This document shows, piece after piece, positions 9,645 through 17,961 of a DNA stretch of 64,000 bases. The notes under the pieces were generated by a model. It did no database searches, had not been told where the DNA came from, and was given only the letters and a program-made list of their open reading frames with translations. Location of the stretch: NCBI GenBank assembly GCA_016235425.1, contig JACRLC010000010.1:88674-152673 (forward strand), read 5' to 3'. This DNA is from Chloroflexota bacterium (GTDB lineage: Bacteria; Chloroflexota; Anaerolineae; Anaerolineales; Villigracilaceae). Position 1 is the first letter of the stretch, and the number at the start of each line of letters is the position of its first letter. The translations under genes were made by a program, and so were the position numbers.

Positions 9645-10069
9645 ATGAAAGCTGTTGACAAAAATCACGCAGGTACATTTCATTTGGGTGTGTTTCATTT
9701 CAGTTGAAACCGTCCCGAAGGTTGGCTAAAACGACCGAAATTTCCCCCACAAAACCTTCGGGACGTTCTTTCTTTCAACTCATTTGAAACGCCCCCATTT
9801 CATTTCAGTTGAAAAAAGCCAAAGCAACAATCCCGAAGGCGATGTGTTGAGCCTGTCGAAACAGATGCCATGTTCAGGAGAAACCTGTCACCCCTTCGGG
9901 GTTACGGAAGTCGAGTCAGGCCTCATTCGAGTGTGTCGCACCAGGTTTGATGGGAGAGTTTCAAGCGAAAACGAATCCCATTTAAAAGGTTTCATCTCAA
10001 AGGGCAGGTGCGACGCATGCCCTGATTTTGAATCTGCGTTTGTCAGCATCATCAGCGTCCAAATTCAGA
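9645..10069. other. Intergenic region without a convincing gene
   Basis: This 425-bp stretch between the MITE and aroQ holds a hairpin repeat at 9711-9765 and short repetitive text (CATTTCATTTCAGTTGAAA twice near 9699 and 9799, and the palindrome CCCCTTCGGGG near 9890). A frame of 160 codons crosses it from 9784, but it runs antisense into aroQ, has no ribosome binding site and a repeat-like composition, so I do not call it. Confidence 0.6.
9711..9765. repeat. CGTCCCGAAGGTT hairpin repeat, copy 1
   Basis: The 13-bp arms CGTCCCGAAGGTT (9711-9723) and AACCTTCGGGACG (9753-9765) form a perfect stem with a 29-bp loop. The right arm is followed by TTCTTTC on the + strand. Identical arms with unrelated loops occur at 12260-12314 and 24366-24419, so this is a dispersed family that may also serve as a transcription terminator. 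Confidence 0.85.
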
Positions 10070-10495
10070 TCACTCTTCCAAAAGCGCCCTCAACCCAAGC
10101 GCATACGATTTCCATCCCAGACCGACAATCTTTCCCTTGCACACCGCCGAAATCATCGAAGCGTGACGAAACTCCTCACGCGCGTACACGTTCGATAAAT
10201 GCACCTCGATCACCGGGATGCCAATCGCGGCAATCGCATCGCGTAACGCGATGGAAGTGTGAGTGAACCCGCCGGGATTGAACACCACGCCATTTGCCCA
10301 CGTGCGCGCCTCCTGCAACGCGTCAATCAGCGCGCCCTCGTGATTCGACTGCAAACATTTCACCTCCGCGCCAAACGATTTCCCCAGCTCAACCAGCTTC
10401 GTGTTGATGTCATCCAAGGTCATCGAACCATAAAATTCAGGTTCACGTGTTCCAAGCAAATTCAAATTCGGGCCGTGCAAAATTAGGATTTTCAT
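10070..10495 (-). CDS. aroQ: 3-dehydroquinate dehydratase, type II
   Basis: 141 residues, the usual length of type II dehydroquinases, which form cytoplasmic dodecamers and convert 3-dehydroquinate to 3-dehydroshikimate. Visible signatures are [16 protein letters not shown] at the N-terminus (with the catalytic Tyr), [15 protein letters not shown] in the middle and [17 protein letters not shown] with the active-site His and Arg. It is the last gene of the aro operon, 127 bp after aroKB. That gap is filled by a repeat (10512-10621). Confidence 0.97.
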   Translation of the reverse strand: MKILILHGPNLNLLGTREPEFYGSMTLDDINTKLVELGKSFGAEVKCLQSNHEGALIDALQEARTWANGVVFNPGGFTHTSIALRDAIAAIGIPVIEVHLSNVYAREEFRHASMISAVCKGKIVGLGWKSYALGLRALLEE

Positions 10496-10511
10496 GATTC
10501 CTCCAATCTTA

Positions 10512-10621
10512 CGTCATTGCGAGCGAAGCGAAGCAATCCCCGATTAAACGGTGGAAATTCATTGATGAGGTTTATCCATTTTACAGGAGATTGCTTCGGG
10601 CTATTGCCCCTCGCAATGACG
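10512..10621. repeat. CGTCATTGCGAG palindromic repeat
   Basis: The outer arms CGTCATTGCGAG (10512-10523) and CTCGCAATGACG (10610-10621) are perfect inverted repeats, and the inner arms GAAGCAATC (10530-10538) and GATTGCTTC (10589-10597) match as well. This is the widespread CGTCATTGCGAG/GAAGCAATC repeat type. It fills the aroKB-aroQ gap and reaches the last bases before the aroKB stop (10623-10625). A related copy is at 21985-22050. Confidence 0.85.
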
Positions 10622-10622
10622 G

Positions 10623-12185
10623 CTACTCCAGCACCTTCTCCAAATCCGCCACATCCACCAACTCCACTTTGCCAATCCCGGCGGGCAGAGCAAAACGAAT
10701 AACGTTCATATCCTTCTTTTTGTCCACTCTCATCGCATGGATGATTTCTTCGCGTGACAATTCTTTCGGGATTTGGACGGGCAGTCCCAACGCAGACAGA
10801 GACTCGGCTATCGCCTCAGATAACCCTTTGCCTGCCACCGTTAAACGTTCAGCCAGCTTCGCCTCAGCCACCATTCCCATGGCAACGGCTTCCCCATGCC
10901 TCAATTGAAATTTGCTGACAAGCTCCACGGCATGTCCAACTGTGTGACCCAGGTTTAGCACAGCGCGCCGGCCTCTTTCATACGGATCATCCTCGATGAC
11001 TTGTATCTTCACCGCCATCGCGCGCCTGACGATTTCTTCGAGATTCTCCTTCACCCAATCCAGGCCGCGCGCGCATAAATTGAATAATTCCGGGTCGGAG
11101 ATGATGCCGTGCTTCACCACTTCGGCGAGGCCGGAAATCAGCTCGACTTCGGGCAGGGTCTTCAATACCTGCGGGTCAGCCAATACCAGTTTCGGCGCAT
11201 GGAACGCGCCAATCAGGTTTTTGCCTTCGGGCAGGTCGAACCCCGTCTTGCCGCCCAGCGAGGCATCCACCATCGAGAGCAGTGTCGTCGGCACGCCAAC
11301 CCAACTCACCCCGCGCATGAACGTGGACGCGGCAAAGCCCGCCATATCGCCGATCACACCGCCGCCCAATGCAATGACCGTGCTTTTGCGATCCAACCCC
11401 GCTTCAAGGAATCCATGCCAGATTCGGTTGACGGTATTCAATGTTTTGTTCGCTTCCCCGGCAGGCACAGCCAATAATTTGGGATTTAACCCTCCCTCAC
11501 GAAGTGACATCATTACGATTTCTGCATGGAAGACGGCTACATTTTCATCCGTCACCACAATCGGTTTTTTCAGTCCGCGCGGCTTGAGCATTTCACTCAG
11601 TTGTTCAAGCCCGTGATTTTCTACAATCGCATCGTAGGCGCTCATCGCGCTTAGGCGGTATCGCCCCACAGCGATTTGGGTCTGCCATGTGTTTTGGTGG
11701 GCGGCCTTCCCATCCACCTGCACACGCGAGGGGAAGGAGTTGTAATGCTCCAGTCTGCTTTCAAGCAGGGAGGCGAGTTTCTCGCTCAAATCCCCTGCCA
11801 GCAAGGGACGTTTATTTGGATCGGAGTTAAGCCGTTCCAATAAAGTATTCAATTCTGCCATGAGCAAAACGACCTTGCCATTGGTTTCCGCCATCTCGCG
11901 ATTCTCATCGCGCAAAAGCGCGCCGCCGCCCAGGGCAATCACCGAATCCCCTTTTCCAGCGAAGGAGGAATTAGGGTTGAAAATGAGTTCCCGCAACGCG
12001 GCAGTTTCGAGATCACGGAAGGCCGTCTCGCCCTGTGTTTCCATGATCTGCGGAATGGACATCCCCGCGTTCGTTTCGATGACGCGGTCGAGATCAATGA
12101 ATGGCAGCTTGAGATTGCGTGCAAGCGTCTTGCCGATGGTGGATTTTCCGGTTCCAGGTGGGCCGTAGAGGAAGATGTGTGACAT
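10623..12185 (-). CDS. aroKB: Fused shikimate kinase - 3-dehydroquinate synthase
   Basis: About 520 residues joining two shikimate-pathway enzymes. The N-terminal shikimate kinase (about 1-165) has P-loop GPPGTGKST, the shikimate-binding segment FIDLDRVIE and GGGALL. The C-terminal 3-dehydroquinate synthase (about 175-520) has VIALGGGVIGDMAGFAAS, VPTTLLSMVDASLGGKTGFD, LAEVVKHGII and LNLGHTVGHAVE with its metal-binding His. The frame can be extended 17 codons upstream to 12236, but that extension (LSSFILHIL...) comes from repeat-type DNA, and the conserved start MSHIFLYGPPGTGKS at 12185 is preferred. It provides steps 2 and 5 of the pathway in one chain, between aroC and aroQ. Confidence 0.93.
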   Translation of the reverse strand: MSHIFLYGPPGTGKSTIGKTLARNLKLPFIDLDRVIETNAGMSIPQIMETQGETAFRDLETAALRELIFNPNSSFAGKGDSVIALGGGALLRDENREMAETNGKVVLLMAELNTLLERLNSDPNKRPLLAGDLSEKLASLLESRLEHYNSFPSRVQVDGKAAHQNTWQTQIAVGRYRLSAMSAYDAIVENHGLEQLSEMLKPRGLKKPIVVTDENVAVFHAEIVMMSLREGGLNPKLLAVPAGEANKTLNTVNRIWHGFLEAGLDRKSTVIALGGGVIGDMAGFAASTFMRGVSWVGVPTTLLSMVDASLGGKTGFDLPEGKNLIGAFHAPKLVLADPQVLKTLPEVELISGLAEVVKHGIISDPELFNLCARGLDWVKENLEEIVRRAMAVKIQVIEDDPYERGRRAVLNLGHTVGHAVELVSKFQLRHGEAVAMGMVAEAKLAERLTVAGKGLSEAIAESLSALGLPVQIPKELSREEIIHAMRVDKKKDMNVIRFALPAGIGKVELVDVADLEKVLE

Positions 12186-12259
12186 GGATAAAATGTGAAG
12201 GATGAATGATGAAAGTAATTGGTAATTATTCGACATTATCGGAAATAGTGTACGAGCAC

Positions 12260-12314
12260 CGTCCCGAAGGTTTCTTTCGGGTAATTTGGATATTTGACGG
12301 CAACCTTCGGGACG
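12260..12314. repeat. CGTCCCGAAGGTT hairpin repeat, copy 2
   Basis: Arms 12260-12272 and 12302-12314 are identical to those of the copies at 9711 and 24366. It lies in the 190-bp gap between aroC and aroKB, the widest gap in the aro operon. The right arm is followed by TTTTTC on the + strand; in the operon's own direction (minus strand) no U-run follows, so full termination there is not indicated. Confidence 0.85.
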
Positions 12315-12375
12315 TTTTTCCCAATTACCGATAAAGTCTATTTATAAACGGCTTGAGCTGGATTTGCAATCCAAC

Positions 12376-13554
12376 TTAAGGCCACCAGACGTGGGGTGTA
12401 TCCTCCATTTGCAAATTCTCGAGGGTGGCTTTGCGAAGGGCTTCGAAGCGCGGCATCATTTCGTTCATTGAGTCGCCGCCGAGTTTTTCGATGAGCGCAT
12501 CTGCAATAACAAATGCAGCCATCGCTTCAAGAATTGGAACTGCACGCGGGACGGGACAGAAATCGGAGCGTTCATATTTGGTGGTGGATTCTGATTTTAA
12601 CGCCAGGTCAACTGTCGGCTGGGGAAGAAGCGTGGTGGCTATCGGTTTCATCGCGGCGCGGACGACGATGGGCCGTCCGTTGCTGATTCCGCCTTCGATG
12701 CCTCCGGCTCGATTGGAATTGCGAATTAGGGATTGCGAATTAGGAGTTGCGAGTGAGATTGCGTCCTGAACTTGTGTGCCGGATAAGCGCGCGTTTGCAA
12801 AGGCGTCGCCGACTTCCACGCCTTTGATGGCTTGGACGGACATGATTGCCAGGGCAAGTTTTGCTTCGAGGCGTTTGTCCCATTGGGCGAAACTGCCGAG
12901 GCCGAGGGGCACATTCAGCGCGACGATTTCCAGCACGCCGCCGAGGGTGTTTTTGCCGTGAATGGTCTTTTCGATTTCGGCGCGCATTCGATTGGCGGAT
13001 GATTCGATGGGACAACGCACATCCGATTCTTCGGCGCGGGTGAAGCGTTCTTCGTAAGGCATGTCGTCAAAATCGGTTTGTACTTCGCCGATGGATGAAA
13101 CGTATCCGCCGACAATGATGCCAAATTGTGAGAGAAAATGCTTACACACTGCACCCGCCGCGACACGCATGGCGGTTTCGCGGGCTGAGGCGCGTTCGAG
13201 TGCGGGGCGCAAATCCCTGTAGCCGTATTTGACTGCGCCTGTTAGATCTGCGTGGCCTGGGCGTGGAGCGGTCATCGGCTCGATGGCTTTGCCTTTCCAT
13301 TTGACATGGTCGTCGTTTTGGACGAGCAATGCAATCGGTGCGCCCGTCGTTTCGCCTGCCATGACGCCGCCGAGGATTTGGACGGTGTCTTTTTCGATTT
13401 TCATCCGTCCGCCGGAACCATAGCCTTTTTGGCGGCGGGCAAGTTCGAGGTCAATAATGGATGCGGTGAGTTCTAGTCCGGCGGGAATGCCATCGAGGAT
13501 GGCTGTCAAAGAGGGGCCGTGAGATTCTCCGGCGGTGAGAAAGCGTAGGGGCAT
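12376..13554 (-). CDS. aroC: Chorismate synthase
   Basis: 392 residues. Chorismate synthase converts EPSP to chorismate using reduced FMN. Signatures: MPLRFLTAGESHGPSL at the N-terminus, GRMKIEKD, RPGHADLTGAVKYG, RASARETA and GGIEGGISNGRPI. The nine residues before GGIEGG are preceded by an unusual Ser/Asn/Gln-rich stretch (about residues 267-281, TPNSQSLIRNSNR) encoded by a near-tandem GATTGCGAATTAGG repeat at about 12712-12752, absent from typical family members. It lies 46 bp downstream of aroE. Confidence 0.97.
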   Translation of the reverse strand: MPLRFLTAGESHGPSLTAILDGIPAGLELTASIIDLELARRQKGYGSGGRMKIEKDTVQILGGVMAGETTGAPIALLVQNDDHVKWKGKAIEPMTAPRPGHADLTGAVKYGYRDLRPALERASARETAMRVAAGAVCKHFLSQFGIIVGGYVSSIGEVQTDFDDMPYEERFTRAEESDVRCPIESSANRMRAEIEKTIHGKNTLGGVLEIVALNVPLGLGSFAQWDKRLEAKLALAIMSVQAIKGVEVGDAFANARLSGTQVQDAISLATPNSQSLIRNSNRAGGIEGGISNGRPIVVRAAMKPIATTLLPQPTVDLALKSESTTKYERSDFCPVPRAVPILEAMAAFVIADALIEKLGGDSMNEMMPRFEALRKATLENLQMEDTPHVWWP

Positions 13555-13600
13555 GAAAGTCTCCAGTTTATTCAGACCTCAGACGATGGACGGTTTATGG

Positions 13601-14506
13601 TCAGTGGTCTACAGATGCGGCTAAAATTTCACGCGGCGGGTTGTGACCCGTCCAAATCTCGAATGCGAGGGCGGCTTGTTCGATTAACATGCCGAGGCCG
13701 GTTGTGGCGGGTAACCCTTGCGAATGCGCGTCTTTTACCAGTTTGGTTTCGCGTGGATTGTAGACTAAATCGTAAATTACGGCGTTGGGAAAAGATAAAT
13801 TCTCCGGCCAGGGAGATTGGTTTACGTTGGGAGTCATGCCGATGGGGGTGGCGTTTACCAAAAGGATGAAAGATGAAGGGTGAAGGATGAGGGAATCGTA
13901 ATTTGTAATTTGTAATTTGTGTTGCGTCCCTTTGACTTCGCTCAGGGTGTAGTCGCGTGGTGCGTGTTGCGTGAAGAATGTGGCGAGTTGCCGGGCTTGT
14001 TCGATGCGTCGCGCGGCAATGGTGACGTTCCATCCGTCATTGGCTAAAGCATGTACCACTGCTCGTGCGGAGCCTCCCGCGCCCAAAACAAGAGCATTTT
14101 TCCCCCTCACCCCTAACCCCTCTCCCAAAAAGGGAGAGGGGGATTCTGCCAAAAATTTTTTCAAATCAGATAAAAATCCAGGAGCGTCGGTGTTGTCGCC
14201 GATGAGTTTGTCTTCGCGGAGATAAATTGTGTTGACTGCGCCAACGGCTTTGGCAGTGGGTGTCAATTCATCGAGCAGGGGGATGACGTTTTGTTTGTGT
14301 GGGATGGTGACGTTGAGGCCGCGAATTTCTTTTGCTCGAACGCGATTGAGCAAATCCTTCAAGCCTTGCTTGTCATCAGGTGCGATGGGGAAGAGCGAGT
14401 AATCCCCTTCCAATCCGCAGGCGCGTAACGCGGCGGTGTGGATTTTGGGTGAGAGAGAGTGGCCGAGGGGATAGCCGATGAGACCGAGTTTAAATGATGT
14501 TTGCAT
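13601..14506 (-). CDS. aroE: Shikimate dehydrogenase
   Basis: 301 residues, longer than the usual 270 or so. It reduces 3-dehydroshikimate to shikimate with NADPH. Signatures: GYPLGHSLSPKIH, NVTIPHK with the catalytic Lys (71), GDNTDAPGF, the dinucleotide loop GAGGSARA (142-149), VNATPIGM and GLGMLIEQAALAFEIWTG. Two segments look like translated repeat DNA: residues 121-135 (SPFLGEGLGVRG, from a CCCTCACCCCTAACCCCTCT-type palindrome at 14102-14142) and about 190-214 (LQITNY...LHPSSFIL, from 13857-13945). Both sit in loops around the NADP domain and keep the frame. Confidence 0.95.
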   Translation of the reverse strand: MQTSFKLGLIGYPLGHSLSPKIHTAALRACGLEGDYSLFPIAPDDKQGLKDLLNRVRAKEIRGLNVTIPHKQNVIPLLDELTPTAKAVGAVNTIYLREDKLIGDNTDAPGFLSDLKKFLAESPSPFLGEGLGVRGKNALVLGAGGSARAVVHALANDGWNVTIAARRIEQARQLATFFTQHAPRDYTLSEVKGTQHKLQITNYDSLILHPSSFILLVNATPIGMTPNVNQSPWPENLSFPNAVIYDLVYNPRETKLVKDAHSQGLPATTGLGMLIEQAALAFEIWTGHNPPREILAASVDH

Positions 14507-14518
14507 GGTAAAAATAGC

Positions 14519-14574
14519 GGAGTCGAAAGTCTCCAGACTTTCGACTCTCCAACGTCAGGAGACGTTGGAGTCCG
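14519..14574. repeat. Double-hairpin repeat, copy 1, overlapping the aroA 3' end
   Basis: Two adjacent hairpins: GTCGAAAGTCT/AGACTTTCGAC and CTCCAACGTCAGGAGACGTTGGAG. The second runs into the coding end of aroA on the minus strand, so the repeat encodes the last residues (TDSNVS) and the stop. A second copy with compensatory base changes in the stems is at 25944-26001. Confidence 0.85.
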
Positions 14575-15898
14575 TAGTACGCAAAGTTTCTAGCACTTCG
14601 AAAAAATTAGGGAAAGTTTTTGAAACGCAGGATGGATTTTCAATCGTGACGCCGTCGAAACGCAGGCCGATGAGGGAGAATGCCATTGCCATGCGGTGGT
14701 CATTATACGTTTGAATGTTGGCAGGTTTGAAGGTTTGACACGGATAAATAGTCATGCCGTCTTCGTGTTCTTCCACGCGGACGCCGAGTCTCGCCAATTC
14801 AGTGCAGGTGGCGTGGACGCGGTCAGTCTCTTTGACGCGGGCGGAGGCGATGCCGCGGATGCGGGTGGGGGAGGATGCAAAGGGGGCGATGGCGGCGAGG
14901 GTTTGGGCGGTGTCGGGGATGTCGCGCATGTCCACATCGAGGCCGCGAAGTTTGGTGGGGCCAGTGACCAGTATACAGTTATCGGTTTCTGAAATAGTGC
15001 ATCCCATTTTTGCAAGCACATCGAGAAAAGCAATATCGCCTTGTTTTGAGTTGCGTGAAATATTCTCAACTTTTACTGTGCCGCCACAAATGGCAGGCGC
15101 GGCGAAGAAGTAGGATGCGGCGGAGGCGTCAGACTCAATGGCATAGGCAGGGGAAGATTGAGAATTAGAGATTGGAGATTGGGGATTGGAGATTGGTAAT
15201 TGGTAAGTAGTAAGTGGGATGGAGAAATGTTGGTAGGCGTTTCGTTTGGTTTCAACTCCGAAGTCGCGCATAATGGCGATGGTCATGTCCACGTAGGGTT
15301 TGGAGTTGAGGTCGGTAGAAACTTCTATTTCGATAGGAGATTTGGCGTAAGGCGCGACCATCAGCAGGGCGGAGAGAAATTGGGAGGAGATATCGCCGGC
15401 GATTTTGGTTTTTCCGCCGGGGAGGCCGGAGGCGGTGATTTTTATGGGAGGGCAAATGGAAGGACGAAGGATGAAGGATAAAGGATGAATGTTTGCGCCC
15501 AGTTGCGTCAGAGACTCTATAAGGTCTCCGATTGGTCTTTCTCTCATCCGAGCGTCACCATCCAAAATGTATTCGCCATGGCCGAGGGTGAGGAAGGCGG
15601 AGAGGAATCTTGCGGCGGTGCCTGCGTTGCCGATGAAGAGTTCGGCTTTGCTTGCAGGGATTTTGCCGCCCAGCCCAGTGACGGTCATTTCGTGATTGGC
15701 TTCGTCGAGTTGGACATCGAAGCCGAGGGTTTGCAAGGCTCCGGCGAAGCAGCGCGAGTCGTCGGAGAAGAGGGCGTTGGTGAGGCGGGTGGTTCCTTTG
15801 GCGAGGGAGGCGATGAGCAAAGCGCGGTTGGTCAGCGATTTGGAGCCGGGGACGCGGACGGTGGCGTGGAGGGGGTGGGGGATGGGGATGATTTGCAT
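14555..15898 (-). CDS. aroA: 5-enolpyruvylshikimate-3-phosphate synthase
   Basis: 447 residues. It transfers enolpyruvyl from PEP to shikimate 3-phosphate. Signatures: VPGSKSLTNRALLIASLAKG at the N-terminus (catalytic Lys), GNAGTAARFLSAFL, LDGDARMRERPIGDL, and RVKETDR near the C-terminus. Two segments appear repeat-derived: about residues 137-149 (SFILRPSICPP, DNA 15453-15490) and 225-248 (TYQLPISNPQSPISNSQSS, DNA about 15155-15225, made of GGAGATTGG-like units). The C-terminal six residues and stop come from the double-hairpin repeat. Confidence 0.96.
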   Translation of the reverse strand: MQIIPIPHPLHATVRVPGSKSLTNRALLIASLAKGTTRLTNALFSDDSRCFAGALQTLGFDVQLDEANHEMTVTGLGGKIPASKAELFIGNAGTAARFLSAFLTLGHGEYILDGDARMRERPIGDLIESLTQLGANIHPLSFILRPSICPPIKITASGLPGGKTKIAGDISSQFLSALLMVAPYAKSPIEIEVSTDLNSKPYVDMTIAIMRDFGVETKRNAYQHFSIPLTTYQLPISNPQSPISNSQSSPAYAIESDASAASYFFAAPAICGGTVKVENISRNSKQGDIAFLDVLAKMGCTISETDNCILVTGPTKLRGLDVDMRDIPDTAQTLAAIAPFASSPTRIRGIASARVKETDRVHATCTELARLGVRVEEHEDGMTIYPCQTFKPANIQTYNDHRMAMAFSLIGLRFDGVTIENPSCVSKTFPNFFEVLETLRTTDSNVS

Positions 15899-15993
15899 AA
15901 AGGATGAGGGCGGAAGGATGAAGGATGAATGGAACGTGCAGCGTATTGCGTGTTCCGTTGTGTATGTGTTTCCGTGTTTACTTGTCTGTGTGT

Positions 15994-16836
15994 TTATGTG
16001 GTGAATTTCTGGTATTTGTTTTGCGCTTCGTTCAAGATGGTTTCAAGTTTTGAAAAATCTTCCGATGCCAGCGCAATTTTGATTTCAGCTAGTTGTTGTT
16101 GAAGTTCTGAGATAGTGTTTAGGACATTCTCGCGGTTGGATTGCAAAACTCCCAACATCATGGACGAGGATGTCCCTGCCAGCCTGCTGGTGGATTTGAA
16201 GCCTGGGCCGATGAATGAAGCCACATCCTCTGGCGTGGCAAGCGCGAGCGCGGAGGAGAGTAAAAATGGAAGATGACTTGTGGACGCAAGGATGTGGTCA
16301 TGGTCGGTCGCGTCGAGGGTGGTGGCTTTTGCGCCGATGGCTTCGATGATTTGATGCGCGGCAGATAAGGCTCGCGGCGATGTCCGTTCCATCGGCGTGA
16401 GCAGGAATGGAGCGGCGTAGTAGAGAGTTCGTTCGGCGTTGGCGAGGGAGAGTTTTTCCTTGCCGCAGATCGGATGCCCGCCGATGGGATCGAAGCGTTC
16501 GGGCAGGCGGGACATGGATTCGACGATTAATTTTTTGGTCGAACCCAAGTCCATGACGATGCAGGGGTTGGGGGTGTAGGTTGGTAATTTTTCCAGCAGG
16601 GTCAAAATCGCGGGGACGGGGGCGGACAGGATAACGAGGTCAACTTCGAGGAGCAGGTTGGCGGGGTCGCTGTCAGCGCGGTCCACTATGTTTTGGGACA
16701 GGGCAAGCTCGAGTGTCGCGCGATGCGGGTCGATTCCGTAAAGCGCGGCGCATTTTCCGCGAAGTCCCAACGCGAGCGAGCCGCCCATCAATCCCAATCC
16801 GATGATTGCGATTTTGGACTCTGCGAGATTAAACAT
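15994..16836 (-). CDS. tyrA: Prephenate dehydrogenase
   Basis: 280 residues. It has the N-terminal Rossmann motif IGLGLMGGSLALGL, followed by DLVILSAPV, DLGSTKK, and the catalytic-region GGHPICGKE with its conserved His, then the alpha-helical dimerisation domain. It converts prephenate to 4-hydroxyphenylpyruvate with NAD+, committing the pathway to tyrosine. There is no ACT domain, so allosteric control by tyrosine is not evident. It starts 11 bp after aroF copy 1. The 95-bp gap to aroA contains low-complexity GGATGAAGGATGA repeat text. Confidence 0.93.
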   Translation of the reverse strand: MFNLAESKIAIIGLGLMGGSLALGLRGKCAALYGIDPHRATLELALSQNIVDRADSDPANLLLEVDLVILSAPVPAILTLLEKLPTYTPNPCIVMDLGSTKKLIVESMSRLPERFDPIGGHPICGKEKLSLANAERTLYYAAPFLLTPMERTSPRALSAAHQIIEAIGAKATTLDATDHDHILASTSHLPFLLSSALALATPEDVASFIGPGFKSTSRLAGTSSSMMLGVLQSNRENVLNTISELQQQLAEIKIALASEDFSKLETILNEAQNKYQKFTT

Positions 16837-16847
16837 AAACCCTCACC

Positions 16848-17888
16848 CTAGCCCTCTCCCAATGGAAGAGGGGACGCGAGACGACGGTCAACCGCTTCGG
16901 CCACCGCCCGAACCTGCTTCACCATTTTGGCAAAGGCTTCGGGCGTGAGAGATTGGCGTCCGTCGGAAACAGCGTTGGCAGGGTCGTTGTGAACCTCGAC
17001 GATGATGCCGTCTGCGCCTGCGGCGATGCCCGCTTTCGCGACCGCCGCGACGTAAGCGGAGTCGCCAGTGGAATGCGAGGGGTCAATGATGACGGGGAGG
17101 TGCGTGAGTTTTTTGAGGACGGGGATGGCATTGATGTCGGTGGTGTTGCGCGTGGCTGTCTCGAATGTGCGGATGCCGCGCTCGCACAGCATGACGCGCG
17201 TGTTGCCGCCGCTGAGGATGTATTCGCTTGCCATGAGGAGTTCTTCGATGGTGGCGGACATGCCGCGCTTGAGCAGGACGGGCGTGCGCGTTTCGCCGAT
17301 GGCGCGCAGGAGATTGAAGTTCTGCATATTGCGCGCACCGAGTTGGAAGACATCCACGTACTTTGTCATCATTTCAATTTGCGAAACGGCCATGACTTCG
17401 ACCACAATGGGCATGCCCGTTTCGGCGCGGGCCTCCGCCATATATTTGAGGCCTTCTTCGCCGAGTCCTTGAAATGAATAGGGCGAGGTACGGGGCTTGA
17501 AGACGCCGCCGCGCAGGGCGTTCGCACCCGCTTCGCGGACGGCGTGTGCGATGTCGAGCAGTTGCGAATGTGACTCAACCGCGCATGGCCCCGCGATAAC
17601 CGCAATCTCTTCGCCGCCGACGGTGAAACCGTCGAGCGGGAAGACGGAGTCGTGTTCGTGGAACTGGCGTGAGGCAAGTTTGTATGGCTGCGAAATGCGC
17701 TGAACGGACAGCACGCCTGGCAAGGCTTCGAAAATTTCCTTGGCAACGGAATGACTCTCGCCGACCGCGCCGATAATGGTCTGCTCAACGCCTTCGATGA
17801 CGTGCGAGGAGAGATGTTGTTTTTCGATTGCCGCGATTACATTTTCGACTTGTTCTTTGGACGCACCTGGGTGCATGATGATCATCAT
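16848..17888 (-). CDS. aroF: 3-deoxy-7-phosphoheptulonate synthase (type I-beta), copy 1
   Basis: 346 residues. An N-terminal ferredoxin-like regulatory domain ([21 protein letters not shown], about 1-75) precedes the TIM-barrel catalytic domain ([58 protein letters not shown]). This is the architecture of feedback-sensitive DAHP synthases such as the Thermotoga enzyme. It condenses PEP and erythrose 4-phosphate, the first step of the pathway. It follows a close paralogue in tandem. The last residues SPLPLGEG and the stop are encoded by a CCCTCACC...CTCTCCC palindromic repeat. Confidence 0.95.
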   Translation of the reverse strand: MMIIMHPGASKEQVENVIAAIEKQHLSSHVIEGVEQTIIGAVGESHSVAKEIFEALPGVLSVQRISQPYKLASRQFHEHDSVFPLDGFTVGGEEIAVIAGPCAVESHSQLLDIAHAVREAGANALRGGVFKPRTSPYSFQGLGEEGLKYMAEARAETGMPIVVEVMAVSQIEMMTKYVDVFQLGARNMQNFNLLRAIGETRTPVLLKRGMSATIEELLMASEYILSGGNTRVMLCERGIRTFETATRNTTDINAIPVLKKLTHLPVIIDPSHSTGDSAYVAAVAKAGIAAGADGIIVEVHNDPANAVSDGRQSLTPEAFAKMVKQVRAVAEAVDRRLASPLPLGEG

Positions 17889-17914
17889 GGTAGTTATTCC
17901 TTTGTGTGTGTGAT

Positions 17915-17961
17915 GTAGGGGCGGCGTCCTGCCGCCCAGGGCGGGGAGATCCCGCCCCTAC
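17915..17961. repeat. GTAGGGGCGG palindromic repeat between the two aroF genes
   Basis: Arms GTAGGGGCGG (17915-17924) and CCGCCCCTAC (17952-17961) form a perfect inverted repeat, with an inner GGCGGCGTCCTGCCGCC hairpin. The right arm contains the TAG stop of the upstream aroF gene (17958-17960). Confidence 0.85.

Noticed and set aside
9784..10266. 160-codon + strand frame across the intergenic region and aroQ
   Set aside because: It lies antisense to aroQ, has no ribosome binding site, and its N-terminal part is repeat DNA.
12186..12236. N-terminal extension of aroKB
   Set aside because: The extra 17 residues come from repeat-type DNA and the family begins at MSHIFLYGPPG.
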